Notes: generated by a model from the letters alone, not told the origin. A stretch of 64,000 nt of DNA from Gallaecimonas sp045291545 (GCF_045291545.1 NZ_CP149514.1:1860001-1924000), one strand, 5' to 3'; counted from the first letter of the stretch, positions 40,815 through 49,702 are shown. Translations and numbers: made by a program.

Positions 40815-42543
40815 ATTGCTGGTAACGAGGTACAAACTCCGTCATGACCGCTTTTTGCAATAACGCCGGCGGCAACAATCCCTGCTCCAGAATAAAGTCA
40901 TGGAAAGCCTGCTGGTTAAAGCGCTGGCCCAGCAGCAACTCGACCCGCATCCGCAGCTCTCTGAGCTTCATGTAACCGTAGTAGTAACTGGTTGCCTGCC
41001 CTGGTGCCCGATAGGTATAACGTTCCACCTCCTGGGCAGCAAAGGGCGCAGACAGTACCACCTGATCGGTAAGTACCGTTCGAGCCTGCTCGGGGGTGAT
41101 CATGCCCAGGTTCAGCATCGGGTCGAGAAAGGCCCTGGCCGCTCGCTGTAAGCGCGCCTGCAATGAGAATAACTGGCCATCCAGGGGCAGGTACTGCTTC
41201 ATGATCGCTTCAGAATACAGTGCCCAGCCTTCCACGTTGGCGCTGTTAAAGGCAAAGATGGCGCGGGCCTGAGAAACACCGTTTTCCACCATTTTGGCAA
41301 ATTGCAGCTCATGGCCGGGGCGCGCTTCATGGACCGTCAAAGTCCAGGAGAAGGCCTTGTTGGTAAAATCATCAAGCTTGTTCTTGGCCTTAGGATCGTT
41401 ATAGGGCAGCACAAATTCGCCGTATTCACCGGTATTGCCGATCAGTCGTGGCGGACTCATGTGCGGCGCCGGCTGCGCGGCGGTTTCAGCTTGGGAGGCC
41501 AGGCGAATATTGGCCGCACGTTTAGGCAAGGTAACAATATGATGCTGGCGGATCATCTCTTCAATACTCGCCAGACGTTTCTTATAGAATGGCAAAATGG
41601 CCTTGCCTGTGATCTGGTTCTTTTTCAGTTGCCGGATCACATAGCGGTAGTCGTCATTTTTAAAGCCTTCTTTTTTGGCGATCTGACTGGCCAGCGACTG
41701 CATTTCGTCACGAATTTCGGCAAAACCGAACAGCGCCCGCTCCATCAATAGTTTCGGCGGCATATTGACGCCATAGTTTTTCAGGGCGTCAGCATAGAGT
41801 TCTTCTGGCATCACATTAGAGCTGCGCGTTCGCGGCAGCATGTTGGTTTTCAGCCAACTGTCGTACTGCGCCAGTTGCTGACTAAACGCCTTATAGGCCG
41901 GTTGCCAGCCCGTTAATTTGTTGGCCTCAAAAAGCTGCTTGATACCGGCCAGAAACTGCTGGCTGTTGCTGATGGCTTTTTCAACCTGCGGTCGATAAGG
42001 GCCAATCAGCGCCGCATCCTTCAGGCGCTCCTCGGTACGCGCCTTGGCCATCGCCACCAGGCTGGGCTTGCCATCCAAACCGGCATAAGCATTAAAGCGC
42101 GCTACCGCGCGGGCTTTGCGGGCGTCGCTGTTACGGCCATCAAGCAGGCTCTGCAAGCCAGAGAACACCGTCTCGCCGACATTATAAAAAGGCAGCAGGC
42201 GGTCATGGTGCAGCTTTTCTGAAGCCAGGCTGCGCTCAACAGCTGCAATCATGATGCCCAAGTCCTGGCGCACCTTGGGGTTCGTTTCCGTTTTCAGCTC
42301 GGCTTGCAACTGCTGCAGTACCTGCTCGCTGTCGTGGCGAGCGCGTTGATAGAGCTGCGGCCCCAGATCAATGATTTGTTTATCAAAGGCTTCCAGTCCT
42401 AAATAGGAGCCCATTTCCGGATTGTATTTGGCCATTTCGGCCAACACTGGCTTGGCATAGGCGTTGCTTTTTTCCACCCAGGCCGGTGGCGCTGCCTGCA
42501 AACAAAAGCTGGCCAGCCCCAGCACTAACAGTGACTTTTTCAC
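40813..42543 (-). CDS. DUF885 family secreted zinc peptidase-like protein
   Basis: 576 residues with a signal peptide (~1-18, LGLASFCLQA). The DUF885 hallmark VHEARPGHELQ (~residue 405), a variant zinc-binding HExxxGH, and SANVEGWALYSEAIM with the second metal ligand are present. Family members are thought to be peptidases; substrate unknown. Start: GTG at 42543, with AGGGGAG five bases upstream. An in-frame ATG at 42558 overlaps that ribosome site and another at 42582 has none. Convergent with the subtilase. Confidence 0.85.
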   Translation of the reverse strand: MKKSLLVLGLASFCLQAAPPAWVEKSNAYAKPVLAEMAKYNPEMGSYLGLEAFDKQIIDLGPQLYQRARHDSEQVLQQLQAELKTETNPKVRQDLGIMIAAVERSLASEKLHHDRLLPFYNVGETVFSGLQSLLDGRNSDARKARAVARFNAYAGLDGKPSLVAMAKARTEERLKDAALIGPYRPQVEKAISNSQQFLAGIKQLFEANKLTGWQPAYKAFSQQLAQYDSWLKTNMLPRTRSSNVMPEELYADALKNYGVNMPPKLLMERALFGFAEIRDEMQSLASQIAKKEGFKNDDYRYVIRQLKKNQITGKAILPFYKKRLASIEEMIRQHHIVTLPKRAANIRLASQAETAAQPAPHMSPPRLIGNTGEYGEFVLPYNDPKAKNKLDDFTNKAFSWTLTVHEARPGHELQFAKMVENGVSQARAIFAFNSANVEGWALYSEAIMKQYLPLDGQLFSLQARLQRAARAFLDPMLNLGMITPEQARTVLTDQVVLSAPFAAQEVERYTYRAPGQATSYYYGYMKLRELRMRVELLLGQRFNQQAFHDFILEQGLLPPALLQKAVMTEFVPRYQQ

Positions 42544-42642
42544 TGACACTCCCCTCATTGTTATTGTTTCTATCATTGCCACCGTAGCAAGCCGGTGGCA
42601 ATGACACTATGAAGTAAACGTAAATGGATATGACAACGGCGG

Positions 42643-43017
42643 TTACAGCAAATGATTTGATAGCTGTCGGTACAGCTCGCGCACATCATTACCCCGGCCC
42701 AGTTCTCGTGTAATGGGTTCAGATTCCGAGCCAACCCAAATTTTGATCTCCGCATCAAGGTCAAAGTGGCCTGCGGTTTCCAGTGCGTATTTAGTGATGT
42801 TGCGGTACGGCACCGATAAAACCAGCTGTTTTTTGCCGGTCAGGCCCTGCTTGTCTACCAGCAATAAACGCTTGTTGGTGAATACGAATAGATCCCTGAT
42901 CAACTGATAGGCTTTATCTACCTGCTCACCATCACTTAGTAAGGGGGTCAGCAGTTCATCCAGCTTGTCGGCATCAACTTCCGAGCCCATGCCCAGCAAT
43001 CCCGAGAAAAGTCCCAT
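42643..43017 (-). CDS. PH domain-containing protein (YvbH-like)
   Basis: A 124-residue cytosolic protein of the bacterial PH-like family: GLLGMGSEVDADKLDELLTPLL, then VDKAYQLIRDLFVFTNKRLLLVDKQGLTGKK and VPYRNITKYALETAGHFDLDAEIKIWV. The function of the family is unclear. It is a single gene with no partner on its strand; AAGGTAAC lies before ATG 43017. Confidence 0.85.
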   Translation of the reverse strand: MGLFSGLLGMGSEVDADKLDELLTPLLSDGEQVDKAYQLIRDLFVFTNKRLLLVDKQGLTGKKQLVLSVPYRNITKYALETAGHFDLDAEIKIWVGSESEPITRELGRGNDVRELYRQLSNHLL

Positions 43018-43176
43018 AGCGTTACCTTTTTATGTAATGACAGAGGTTAATGAGCAGTTGTAGCCCAAAGTCCCCTTTTGGTAAACTTACGCGCCCTCAG
43101 CCGAACCCGGTTGTGGAAGGGTCGGTTTCTTGGTCGCGGGAAATCGACAACCTATTGATTTAATTGGAGTGACACC

Positions 43177-43797
43177 ATGTCTTACGTTTTTGAAGCAGAA
43201 CTCCGCACGGACCTGGGGAAAGGTGCGAGCCGCCGCCTGCGTCGTGAGGATAAAGTGCCGGCCATCGTTTACGGTGCCGACAAAGAGCCAGTTTCCATCG
43301 CACTGGAACACAACAAAATCATCGAAGCACAGGCTGACGAAGGTTTTTACACCCACATCCTGACCCTCAACATCGCCGGTAGCAAAACCGAGGTGCTGGT
43401 TAAGGATATGCAACGCCACCCGTTCAAGCCGAAGGTCACTCACATTGACTTCCTGCGCGTTGATGCCAGCCACAAGCTGCACACCAAGATCCCACTGCAC
43501 TTTGTTGGCGAAGACAAGGCTGTGAAGAAAGGTGGCGTTATTGCCCACGCTACCACTGAAGTTGAAATCAGCTGTCTGCCTAAAGATCTGCCTGAATTCA
43601 TCGAAGTCAACGTAGCTGACATGAACGTTGGTGACACCCTGCACCTGACTGACCTGAGCGTGCCAAAAGGCGTGCAACTGGTTGAGCTGAGCAAAGGTGA
43701 AGACCACGATCAGGCTGTTGTATCTCTGAACGCTCCGAAAGGCGGCGCCAGCGATGACGACGCCAAAGAAAACGGCGAGGATGCAGCAGCAGAGTAA
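43177..43797 (+). CDS. rplY: 50S ribosomal protein L25/general stress protein Ctc
   Basis: 206 residues: an L25 domain binding 5S rRNA (~1-95; AELRTDLGKGASRRLRRED, HITFDFLRVD-like HIDFLRVD) and a C-terminal TL5/CTC beta domain (~100-185), with an acidic tail. E. coli L25 has only the first domain; the long form is common outside enterics. GGAGTG precedes the ATG. pth follows after 3 bp, so rplY-pth-ychF form an operon. Confidence 0.97.
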   Translation: MSYVFEAELRTDLGKGASRRLRREDKVPAIVYGADKEPVSIALEHNKIIEAQADEGFYTHILTLNIAGSKTEVLVKDMQRHPFKPKVTHIDFLRVDASHKLHTKIPLHFVGEDKAVKKGGVIAHATTEVEISCLPKDLPEFIEVNVADMNVGDTLHLTDLSVPKGVQLVELSKGEDHDQAVVSLNAPKGGASDDDAKENGEDAAAE

Positions 43798-43800
43798 AGC

Positions 43801-44385
43801 GTGAGCGATATTCAACTGCTGGTGGGCCTGGGTAACCCAGGCCCCGAATACGCCCAAACCCGCCATAATGCCGGTGCCTGGTATATCGAGGAACTGGCTC
43901 GCCTGTACCGCCAGCCCCTGACGCTGGAAAGCAAATTCTCGGCTTTTACTGCCCGCATTCACATTAAAGGCAAGGATGTGCGTCTGCTCGTCCCCACCAC
44001 TTATATGAATTTGTCCGGCAAAGCCGTCAGTGCATTGGCAAACTTCTACCGTATCCCGGTAGAAAGCATTTTGGTGGCTCATGATGAGCTGGACTTGCCT
44101 CCGGGCGTGGCACGCTTCAAACAAGGCGGTGGCCACGGTGGCCACAACGGCCTCAAAGACATCATGGCGAAAATGGGCAACAACCCGAACTTTCACCGCT
44201 TGCGGATTGGTATTGGCCACCCTGGTGACCGCCATAAAGTAACGGGCTACGTACTCGGTAAAGCGCCTGCCAGCGAGCAAGCGCAAATTGACGCAGCCAT
44301 CGACGAAGCTGTGCGGGCAACCGAAATCTTCTTCGATAGCGGTAAAACGGCGGCTCAGAACCGACTTCACGCCTTTAAGGCATAA
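43801..44385 (+). CDS. pth: Peptidyl-tRNA hydrolase
   Basis: A 194-residue enzyme that frees tRNA from dropped-off peptidyl-tRNA. VGLGNPGPEYAQTRHNAGAW holds the catalytic His and Asn, and HDELDLPPGVARFKQGGGHGGHNGLKDI the second Asp and Asn. It starts with GTG at 43801 (GTG AGC GAT), three bases after rplY; the ribosome site is weak, which suggests coupling. Confidence 0.97.
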   Translation: MSDIQLLVGLGNPGPEYAQTRHNAGAWYIEELARLYRQPLTLESKFSAFTARIHIKGKDVRLLVPTTYMNLSGKAVSALANFYRIPVESILVAHDELDLPPGVARFKQGGGHGGHNGLKDIMAKMGNNPNFHRLRIGIGHPGDRHKVTGYVLGKAPASEQAQIDAAIDEAVRATEIFFDSGKTAAQNRLHAFKA

Positions 44386-44402
44386 CTTTCGAGGACACCT
44401 CC

Positions 44403-45494
44403 ATGGGATTCAAATGTGGCATCGTGGGCCTGCCTAATGTTGGCAAATCCACCCTGTTCAATGCCTTGACCAAAGCTGGCATCGAAGCTGCGAACTTTCC
44501 TTTTTGCACCATTGAACCCAATACCGGTGTTGTTCCCGTGCCGGATATACGTCTGAATAAACTGGCTGAGATCGTCAATCCGCAACGGGTATTGCCGACA
44601 ACGATGGAATTCGTCGACATTGCCGGGCTGGTTGAAGGGGCCTCCAAAGGTGAAGGTCTGGGCAATAAATTCCTGGCCAACATTCGTGAAACCGATGCCA
44701 TTGCCCATGTTGTGCGTTGCTTTGAGAACGACAACATTGTCCACGTGGCGGGCAAGGTCAGCCCACAAGAAGACATCGATGTCATCAATACCGAACTGGT
44801 ACTGGCAGACATGGAAGCGGTCGAACGCGCCCTGACCCGTGTCCAGAAAAAGGCCAAAGGTGGCGACAAAGACGCCAAGGCAGAACAAGACGTGCTGCTG
44901 AAAATTCAGCCGCACCTGGAAAGCGGCAAAATGCTGCGTTCAGTCGGCCTTTCTGCCGACGAAAAAGCGGCTATCGGCTATCAAAATTACCTGACCGGTA
45001 AACCCACCATGTACATTGCCAACGTCAATGAAGATGGTTTTGACAACAACCCTTATCTGGATCAGGTACGTGCCATTGCCGCCGATGAAGATGCCGTGGT
45101 TGTGCCAGTCTGCGCAGCGGTGGAATCCGATATTGCCGAGCTGGATGACGAAGAACGGGAACTGTTCATGGCTGAACTGGGCCTGGAAGAGCCGGGCCTT
45201 AACCGGGTCATTCGTGCCGGTTATGAACTGCTGAACCTGCACACCTACTTTACTGCCGGTGTCAAAGAGGTACGGGCCTGGACCATCAAAATCAATTCGA
45301 CAGCGCCGCAGGCAGCAGGGAAAATCCATACCGATTTTGAAAAGGGCTTCATTCGTGCGGAAGTTGTCGCGTACGACGACTTTGTTGCCAACAATGGCGA
45401 ACAGGGTGCCAAAGAAGCCGGTAAATGGCGCCTGGAAGGCAAAGACTACATCGTCAAAGACGGCGATGTGATTCACTTCCGCTTTAATGTCTAG
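44403..45494 (+). CDS. ychF: Redox-responsive ATPase YchF (OLA1 family)
   Basis: 363 residues, equal to E. coli YchF. The P loop is GLPNVGKSTLFNALT, then VEFVDIAGLVEGASKGEGLGNKFLANIRE (G2/G3), NVNEDG at the altered G4 that gives ATP preference, and a C-terminal TGS domain (~280-363). It binds ribosomes and is linked to oxidative-stress response. GAGGACACC precedes ATG. Last gene of the rplY operon. Confidence 0.97.
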   Translation: MGFKCGIVGLPNVGKSTLFNALTKAGIEAANFPFCTIEPNTGVVPVPDIRLNKLAEIVNPQRVLPTTMEFVDIAGLVEGASKGEGLGNKFLANIRETDAIAHVVRCFENDNIVHVAGKVSPQEDIDVINTELVLADMEAVERALTRVQKKAKGGDKDAKAEQDVLLKIQPHLESGKMLRSVGLSADEKAAIGYQNYLTGKPTMYIANVNEDGFDNNPYLDQVRAIAADEDAVVVPVCAAVESDIAELDDEERELFMAELGLEEPGLNRVIRAGYELLNLHTYFTAGVKEVRAWTIKINSTAPQAAGKIHTDFEKGFIRAEVVAYDDFVANNGEQGAKEAGKWRLEGKDYIVKDGDVIHFRFNV

Positions 45495-45500
45495 ACCCAC

Positions 45501-45526
45501 AAGCCGCCGACAGGCGGCTTTTTTAT
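45501..45526 (+). terminator. Intrinsic terminator after ychF
   Basis: AAGCCGCC-GACA-GGCGGCTT then TTTT, seven bases after the ychF stop codon. Confidence 0.9.
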
Positions 45527-45789
45527 TCCGCCACCAGTAGCATCACCGTGGCCACCAGCGCCACAAAGCCGCCAAGGAAGCCCCCGGCCTTAAGACTTTC
45601 GCGCCAGCGCTTGGGAAATACCATCAGCACCAAGGCACTGACCGTCAATAATGTCAGCCCGGCACCGGCAAATAAGATCAACGGATCACGAATACCCTCT
45701 TCCTGTTCCAAAAAAGCTACCCAGCTTGCACTGACCGCCAGCCCGCTGGCCAGGCATACCAAGAGAATAAGTGTGCTTGAGCGTTTCAT
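45523..45789 (-). CDS. Small three-helix membrane protein of unknown function
   Basis: An 88-residue hydrophobic protein with helices at about 6-28, 39-60 and 70-87 separated by charged loops (FLEQEEGIRDP and FPKRWRESLKAGG). I recognise no family. The ATG at 45789 has AGGTGA five bases upstream; an in-frame ATG five codons earlier lacks one. It is single and convergent with ychF, its stop lying at the edge of the ychF terminator. Confidence 0.7.
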   Translation of the reverse strand: MKRSSTLILLVCLASGLAVSASWVAFLEQEEGIRDPLILFAGAGLTLLTVSALVLMVFPKRWRESLKAGGFLGGFVALVATVMLLVAE

Positions 45790-45890
45790 GATGTCACCTG
45801 CCAAGTGTTGTCTTTGTTAAGACTAGCTCAGCGACGCGCAGCAGGTGATCACAGCCGCTTCGTATTGCGTACTGCTAACGGGAGGATGTA

Positions 45891-46247
45891 ATGACCGATG
45901 CACAGCTTTTTTACGACGGCAGTTGCCGCTTTTGTCGCTGGGAGATCCGCCACCTGGCACCCCGCCTGCGCGGTAAAATCAGGCTTATTGATATCAGCTC
46001 GGCTGATTTCGAGGGTTTTGCCGGAGTCAGCAAGGCGGCCATGCTGCGCCAGCTACACCTGTGGGATGGGCAGCGCTTTCATCTTGGCCTGGATGCCAGC
46101 TTTTATTATTGGCGCCTTGCCGGCTGGGGGTGGCTGGTACAGCTGTTATCATTCCCTGGCATCCATTATCTTGCCAACATGGTCTACCAGCACTGGGCAG
46201 CTCGCCGTTGCCAGGGGCAGTGTGCGGTTGTATTTAAGCAGTGGTAG
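45891..46247 (+). CDS. DCC family thiol-disulfide oxidoreductase-like protein
   Basis: 118 residues of the DUF393/YuxK group. LFYDGSCRFCRWEI is the D-G-x-C-x-x-C motif near the N-terminus, and the C-terminal part is hydrophobic with HYLANMVYQHWAARR. A thioredoxin-like redox role is inferred from the CxxC. GGGAGG lies eight bases before ATG. It is followed after 39 bp by the MASE1-GGDEF gene on the same strand. Confidence 0.85.
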   Translation: MTDAQLFYDGSCRFCRWEIRHLAPRLRGKIRLIDISSADFEGFAGVSKAAMLRQLHLWDGQRFHLGLDASFYYWRLAGWGWLVQLLSFPGIHYLANMVYQHWAARRCQGQCAVVFKQW

Positions 46248-46286
46248 GATAGAGTAACATGGCGTTGATCGCTCACAGGAACCTTA

Positions 46287-47759
46287 GTGACTGCAAAACT
46301 GCTCTCTGGCCGCTGGCCTGATCTCCGACAGCTGCCACTGCTGCGTCCGCTGTTCTTGCTGATACTGTGGATGGGTCTTTGGCGACTGGCCAGTATTCTT
46401 GAGTACGCTCCCCATGCCAGTATCTGGTTTCCACCTGCCGGCCTGACCTTCGCGGCCCTGTTGCTACTGGGTTTCAATGCCCTGCCCTGGCTATTAGCTG
46501 CTGCCATGCTGGTGACGTTCTGGGAAACCCAGCTCTACGCCGTACCTTATCACTTGGCGGAACAGCTCAGTACCGGCGTGCTGTTTGGCCTGGCCCACAG
46601 CCTGTCCTATTACCTTGGTGCCGCATTCATGCGCCGCCGGCTCGACAGAGCTGAACAGCAGCAAGTCCCCGAGCTAGTGTTGTTATTTCTGATGGTCGCC
46701 AGCCTCTGTGCGCTGCTGGCCGCTATGGGCGGCGCCACGGTGTTACTGATCAGCGGTACCATCCATTCGTCGCAATTTCTCAACGTTTGGGTGCCCTGGT
46801 GGATTGGCGACCTGATCGGCGTGATTGTGCTGGTACCACTGTTTGTAGCGCTGTTGCAATGGCTCTATCCCAACAGTGCCAGTTGGTTACAGCAGTTTAA
46901 TTTGCAGCGCTACAGCCGCGATAACCGCCCTTATCTTATAAAGTTGCTCAGTGGTCTACTGTTGCTGGCTCTGAGTATGCTGGCCAATGCCCAGATCAGT
47001 AATGAATACATGGCTTTTGCCGTCTTTTTTGTGGCGCTGCCACAAATGTGGATTGTCTATACCGAGACTGCCCTGCGCAGTGCCATCAGCCTGGCCTTGA
47101 TCAGTACCCTGGCGGCAGTGGGCATCAAGGTGTTTGGTATCAGCCACCACGCCATGGTGTATGAATTTGCCGTTTGTGTGCTGGCCGCCAGCACTTATTT
47201 TGGCCTGACGGTGCCGCAGCTCACCGCCCATAACAATACCCTGCAACAACAAGCCAACTTTGACCCTCTCACCGGCGTACTGTCCCGCAGCTACTTCTTT
47301 GCTAAAGCCAAGGAAGAAATTATCCGGGCACGGCACTACCGCCAGCCCGTGTCGATGGTGGTATTTGATATCGACTATTTCAAACACATCAACGATACCT
47401 ATGGCCACACTACCGGCGATCGGGCCTTGCAACAGGTGACCATCAGTATTGCTCAGCAATTGCGGCAAACAGACCTGTTCGGCCGCTTTGGCGGCGACGA
47501 ATTTATGCTGCTACTGCCCGGTGATGATATCCACCAGGCTACCGCTACCGCTCGGCGGCTATGCCAGCAGTTACCACACAAAACCCTGGATAACACCGAT
47601 TACCGTATCTCCGGCAGCTTTGGGGTCGTTACCGTTCAAGACAAGGAAGATTTGCCTAGTGCCTTCAAGCGTGCTGACGCTTTACTGCTCAAGGCCAAAC
47701 GTCAGGGGCGTAACTGTGTGCTCAGTGAAACAAAACCGGGCAACGCAGCACCTGCCTAA
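46287..47759 (+). CDS. MASE1-domain diguanylate cyclase
   Basis: 490 residues: an N-terminal MASE1 sensory domain of about eight membrane helices (~15-310; HASIWFPPAGLTFAALLLLGF is the MASE1 signature) and a GGDEF domain (~325-480). The active site is canonical (GRFGGDEFMLLLPG). DPLTGVLSRSYFF and DIDYFKHINDTYGHTTGD are typical, so c-di-GMP synthesis is expected. No EAL domain. No RxxD inhibitory site at the usual five residues before GGDEF that I can see. It starts with GTG at 46287, with AGGA six bases upstream. Confidence 0.93.
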   Translation: MTAKLLSGRWPDLRQLPLLRPLFLLILWMGLWRLASILEYAPHASIWFPPAGLTFAALLLLGFNALPWLLAAAMLVTFWETQLYAVPYHLAEQLSTGVLFGLAHSLSYYLGAAFMRRRLDRAEQQQVPELVLLFLMVASLCALLAAMGGATVLLISGTIHSSQFLNVWVPWWIGDLIGVIVLVPLFVALLQWLYPNSASWLQQFNLQRYSRDNRPYLIKLLSGLLLLALSMLANAQISNEYMAFAVFFVALPQMWIVYTETALRSAISLALISTLAAVGIKVFGISHHAMVYEFAVCVLAASTYFGLTVPQLTAHNNTLQQQANFDPLTGVLSRSYFFAKAKEEIIRARHYRQPVSMVVFDIDYFKHINDTYGHTTGDRALQQVTISIAQQLRQTDLFGRFGGDEFMLLLPGDDIHQATATARRLCQQLPHKTLDNTDYRISGSFGVVTVQDKEDLPSAFKRADALLLKAKRQGRNCVLSETKPGNAAPA

Positions 47760-47796
47760 TAAGACAGCAAACGAACCGGCAGTTGTTGTTTAATCG

Positions 47797-47825
47797 TTGA
47801 CGCTGTGGCGGCGGCTGGGCATAAT
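47797..47825 (+). promoter_or_regulatory. Sigma-70 promoter of the Met-Leu-Gln tRNA operon
   Basis: TTGACG (47797-47802), a 17-bp spacer, CATAAT (47820-47825), and a G+C-rich discriminator (GCGCGCC), typical of stable-RNA promoters. The first tRNA begins 19 bp downstream. Confidence 0.8.
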
Positions 47826-47844
47826 GCGCGCCGTTCACTATGTT

Positions 47845-47921
47845 GGCTATGTAGCTCAGTTGGTTAGAGCACATCACTCATAATGATGGGGTCGCAGGTT
47901 CGAATCCCGCCATAGCCACCA
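47845..47921 (+). tRNA. tRNA-Met (elongator, anticodon CAT), copy 1
   Basis: 77 nt with CCA. The acceptor is GGCTATG/CATAGCC, the anticodon loop CTCATAA. It is close to E. coli metT/metU in sequence, and a regular first acceptor pair (G-C) shows an elongator, not an initiator. Confidence 0.95.
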
Positions 47922-47927
47922 GAACAC

Positions 47928-48012
47928 GCGGAAGTGGCGGAATTGGTAGACGCACTGGATTTAGGTTCCAGCGCCGCAAGGCGTGAGAGTTCAAGTCTCT
48001 CCTTCCGCACCA
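47928..48012 (+). tRNA. tRNA-Leu (anticodon TAG)
   Basis: 85 nt, class II with a long variable arm (CGCCGCAAGGCGT). The anticodon loop TTTAGGT gives TAG, reading CUN codons. It is the counterpart of E. coli leuW. Confidence 0.95.
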
Positions 48013-48016
48013 TTAC

Positions 48017-48091
48017 TGGAGTATCGCCAAGCGGTAAGGCAGCGGGTTTTGATCCCGCCATTCCCAGGTTCGAATCCTGGTACTCCAGCCA
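48017..48091 (+). tRNA. tRNA-Gln (anticodon TTG), copy 1
   Basis: 75 nt with CCA. Acceptor TGGAGTA/TACTCCA; anticodon loop TTTTGAT gives TTG. Confidence 0.95.
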
Positions 48092-48137
48092 TATTCGGCG
48101 GTTGTGATAGCGCCACTATCAGAGCCGAGAAATTAAC

Positions 48138-48160
48138 GTTCGCTCGTTAATTGAGCGAAC
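48138..48160. repeat. Inverted repeat in the tRNA operon spacer
   Basis: GTTCGCTC (48138-48145) and GAGCGAAC (48153-48160) pair perfectly around GTTAATT. It lies in the long spacer between the first Gln and second Met genes, perhaps a processing structure. Confidence 0.6.
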
Positions 48161-48225
48161 GATTGGGCGGCAGTTGACGAACGCTATAAGGTTTTGAATA
48201 ATTGCCAGCCCTAGCGATTTAGCGT

Positions 48226-48302
48226 GGCTATGTAGCTCAGTTGGTTAGAGCACATCACTCATAATGATGGGGTCGCAGGTTCGAATCCCGCCATAGCCAC
48301 CA
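48226..48302 (+). tRNA. tRNA-Met (elongator, anticodon CAT), copy 2
   Basis: 77 nt, identical to copy 1 as far as I can see, with CCA. It begins the second Met-Gln block of the operon. Confidence 0.95.
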
Positions 48303-48311
48303 TTATTTTGC

Positions 48312-48386
48312 TGGAGTATCGCCAAGCGGTAAGGCAGCGGGTTTTGATCCCGCCATTCCCAGGTTCGAATCCTGGTACTCCAGCCA
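48312..48386 (+). tRNA. tRNA-Gln (anticodon TTG), copy 2
   Basis: 75 nt, same sequence as the other two Gln genes, with CCA and TTG anticodon. Confidence 0.95.
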
Positions 48387-48419
48387 TAATTCGCACATAG
48401 CAATGTGCACCCAGCTTGC

Positions 48420-48494
48420 TGGAGTATCGCCAAGCGGTAAGGCAGCGGGTTTTGATCCCGCCATTCCCAGGTTCGAATCCTGGTACTCCAGCCA
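48420..48494 (+). tRNA. tRNA-Gln (anticodon TTG), copy 3
   Basis: 75 nt, identical in reading to copies 1 and 2. No tRNA-Gln(CTG) is present in this cluster, unlike E. coli glnV/glnX. Confidence 0.95.
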
Positions 48495-48501
48495 CTACAC
48501 C

Positions 48502-48532
48502 AAAAACCCGCCAGCTGGCGGGTTTTTTCTTT
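48502..48532 (+). terminator. Intrinsic terminator of the tRNA operon
   Basis: AAAACCCGCCAGCTGGCGGGTTTTTTCTTTT, seven bases after the last tRNA-Gln gene. Confidence 0.9.
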
Positions 48533-48562
48533 TCCTGGCTCAGTTGCCCGAAAGTGCCGGCT

Positions 48563-49702
48563 TTACAAGCCGGCAGCGTATTTCAGAACCTGCTTTTTGG
48601 CGGGGCTGAAAAGATCCACAGAGCTCAGCGCCAACTGCCGTAACCGCCCCAGTAAAGGGTTGGTGTTAGAAAAACCTTTGTAGCAAAGGTCCATCATGCT
48701 TTGCATCAGCAGGTTATCGGGCTTGCGTGCCCGTTCATAACGTTGCAATGCTTTGTCATCCCACCAGCACTCGCCACGGGCATGAGCGCCGCCCATTTGC
48801 GCTGCCAATGTCTGAACATCACGAAAGCCCAGGTTAACGCCCTGCCCAGCCAGCGGGTTGATGGTATGCGCCGCGTCGCCAACCAGCCAGACGCCATTTT
48901 GGCCATAGCGCTGGGCATGACGCCGGGTCAAAGCAAAACTGCCCCAGCTCTTGACGGTGATATCGCCGAGCATTGCCGGGTAAGCCAATTTTGCTTGAGC
49001 CGTCAGCGCCTCGGCACTGAGGCTGGCCAACTGGCGAATGGTTGCGGCTTCGTCATACCAGGCCAAAACAGCCTGATTATGGGGCATAGGCAGCCAGGCA
49101 CGGGGGCCATGCGGCGTGAACTGCTGCCAGGTGGTGTCTGCCATCTGGCCCTGTGTTTCAACGGTCGCCAACAGGCAATGCTGACGGTAGTCCCAGCCGG
49201 TCAAGCCAATACCGGCCTGCTGACGCAGCCAGGAATTAGCGCCGTCAGCAGCGATAGCCAACCGGGCCACGATGACTTCACCGTTATCCATGGTCAGCTC
49301 CACCCCGTTCGCTTGCTGGCGAAACTGCACCGGTGTCCCAAGACGCAGCGCCACCGAGTCCGGCATAGCTTGCCACAGCGCTTGTTGCAGCCTGACATTT
49401 TCAACAAACAGCCCCAGCCGCGGCTCTCCCAGTTCACTGGCAGAAAACTGGCAGTGGCTGTCTGCCTCGCCAACCCACAGGTGCCGGTATGGCTGGCAGT
49501 ATTCACTCGGCAGAGAAACGTCCAGGCGTTGCAAAAAGCGCAGCGCCCCTTCACTGATGGCGCTGACCCGCGGATCCAGTTCGTCCCCCACTGAGGGGGC
49601 CTGACGCTCGACTAACGTAACCGCCATATCATGGCGCGCCAATGCCAATGCCAGGGCTGCGCCAACCATACCGCCACCGACAATCACCACCTCAGTGTTC
49701 AT
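48563..49702 (-). CDS. ubiF: Ubiquinone biosynthesis FAD monooxygenase UbiF
   Basis: 379 residues of the UbiH/UbiF/VisC family. The FAD-binding GGGMVGAALALALAR is at the N-terminus, IAADGANSWLRQQAGI is the DG motif, and WLVGDAAHTINPLAGQGVNLGFRDV the second FAD motif. The family members hydroxylate different ring positions. I name it UbiF because of the tRNA-ubiF neighbourhood shared with E. coli and the AISEGALRFLQRLDV stretch; a UbiH/UbiI assignment cannot be excluded by eye. Start ATG at 49702 with GGGAGCAGGA upstream. Confidence 0.87.
   Translation of the reverse strand: MNTEVVIVGGGMVGAALALALARHDMAVTLVERQAPSVGDELDPRVSAISEGALRFLQRLDVSLPSEYCQPYRHLWVGEADSHCQFSASELGEPRLGLFVENVRLQQALWQAMPDSVALRLGTPVQFRQQANGVELTMDNGEVIVARLAIAADGANSWLRQQAGIGLTGWDYRQHCLLATVETQGQMADTTWQQFTPHGPRAWLPMPHNQAVLAWYDEAATIRQLASLSAEALTAQAKLAYPAMLGDITVKSWGSFALTRRHAQRYGQNGVWLVGDAAHTINPLAGQGVNLGFRDVQTLAAQMGGAHARGECWWDDKALQRYERARKPDNLLMQSMMDLCYKGFSNTNPLLGRLRQLALSSVDLFSPAKKQVLKYAAGL

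Noticed and set aside
43087..44370. 427-codon minus-strand frame covering rplY and pth
   Set aside because: Both plus-strand genes are unmistakable; the frame has no ribosome site or domains.
47845..48494. CRISPR-like regular repeats
   Set aside because: The repeats are full tRNA genes with CCA ends, not short repeats with unique spacers.
47864..48643. Short frames across the Met/Leu/Gln tRNA cluster on both strands
   Set aside because: Translation of tRNA genes; motifs such as PGFEPGNGG are the well-known tRNA artefact.
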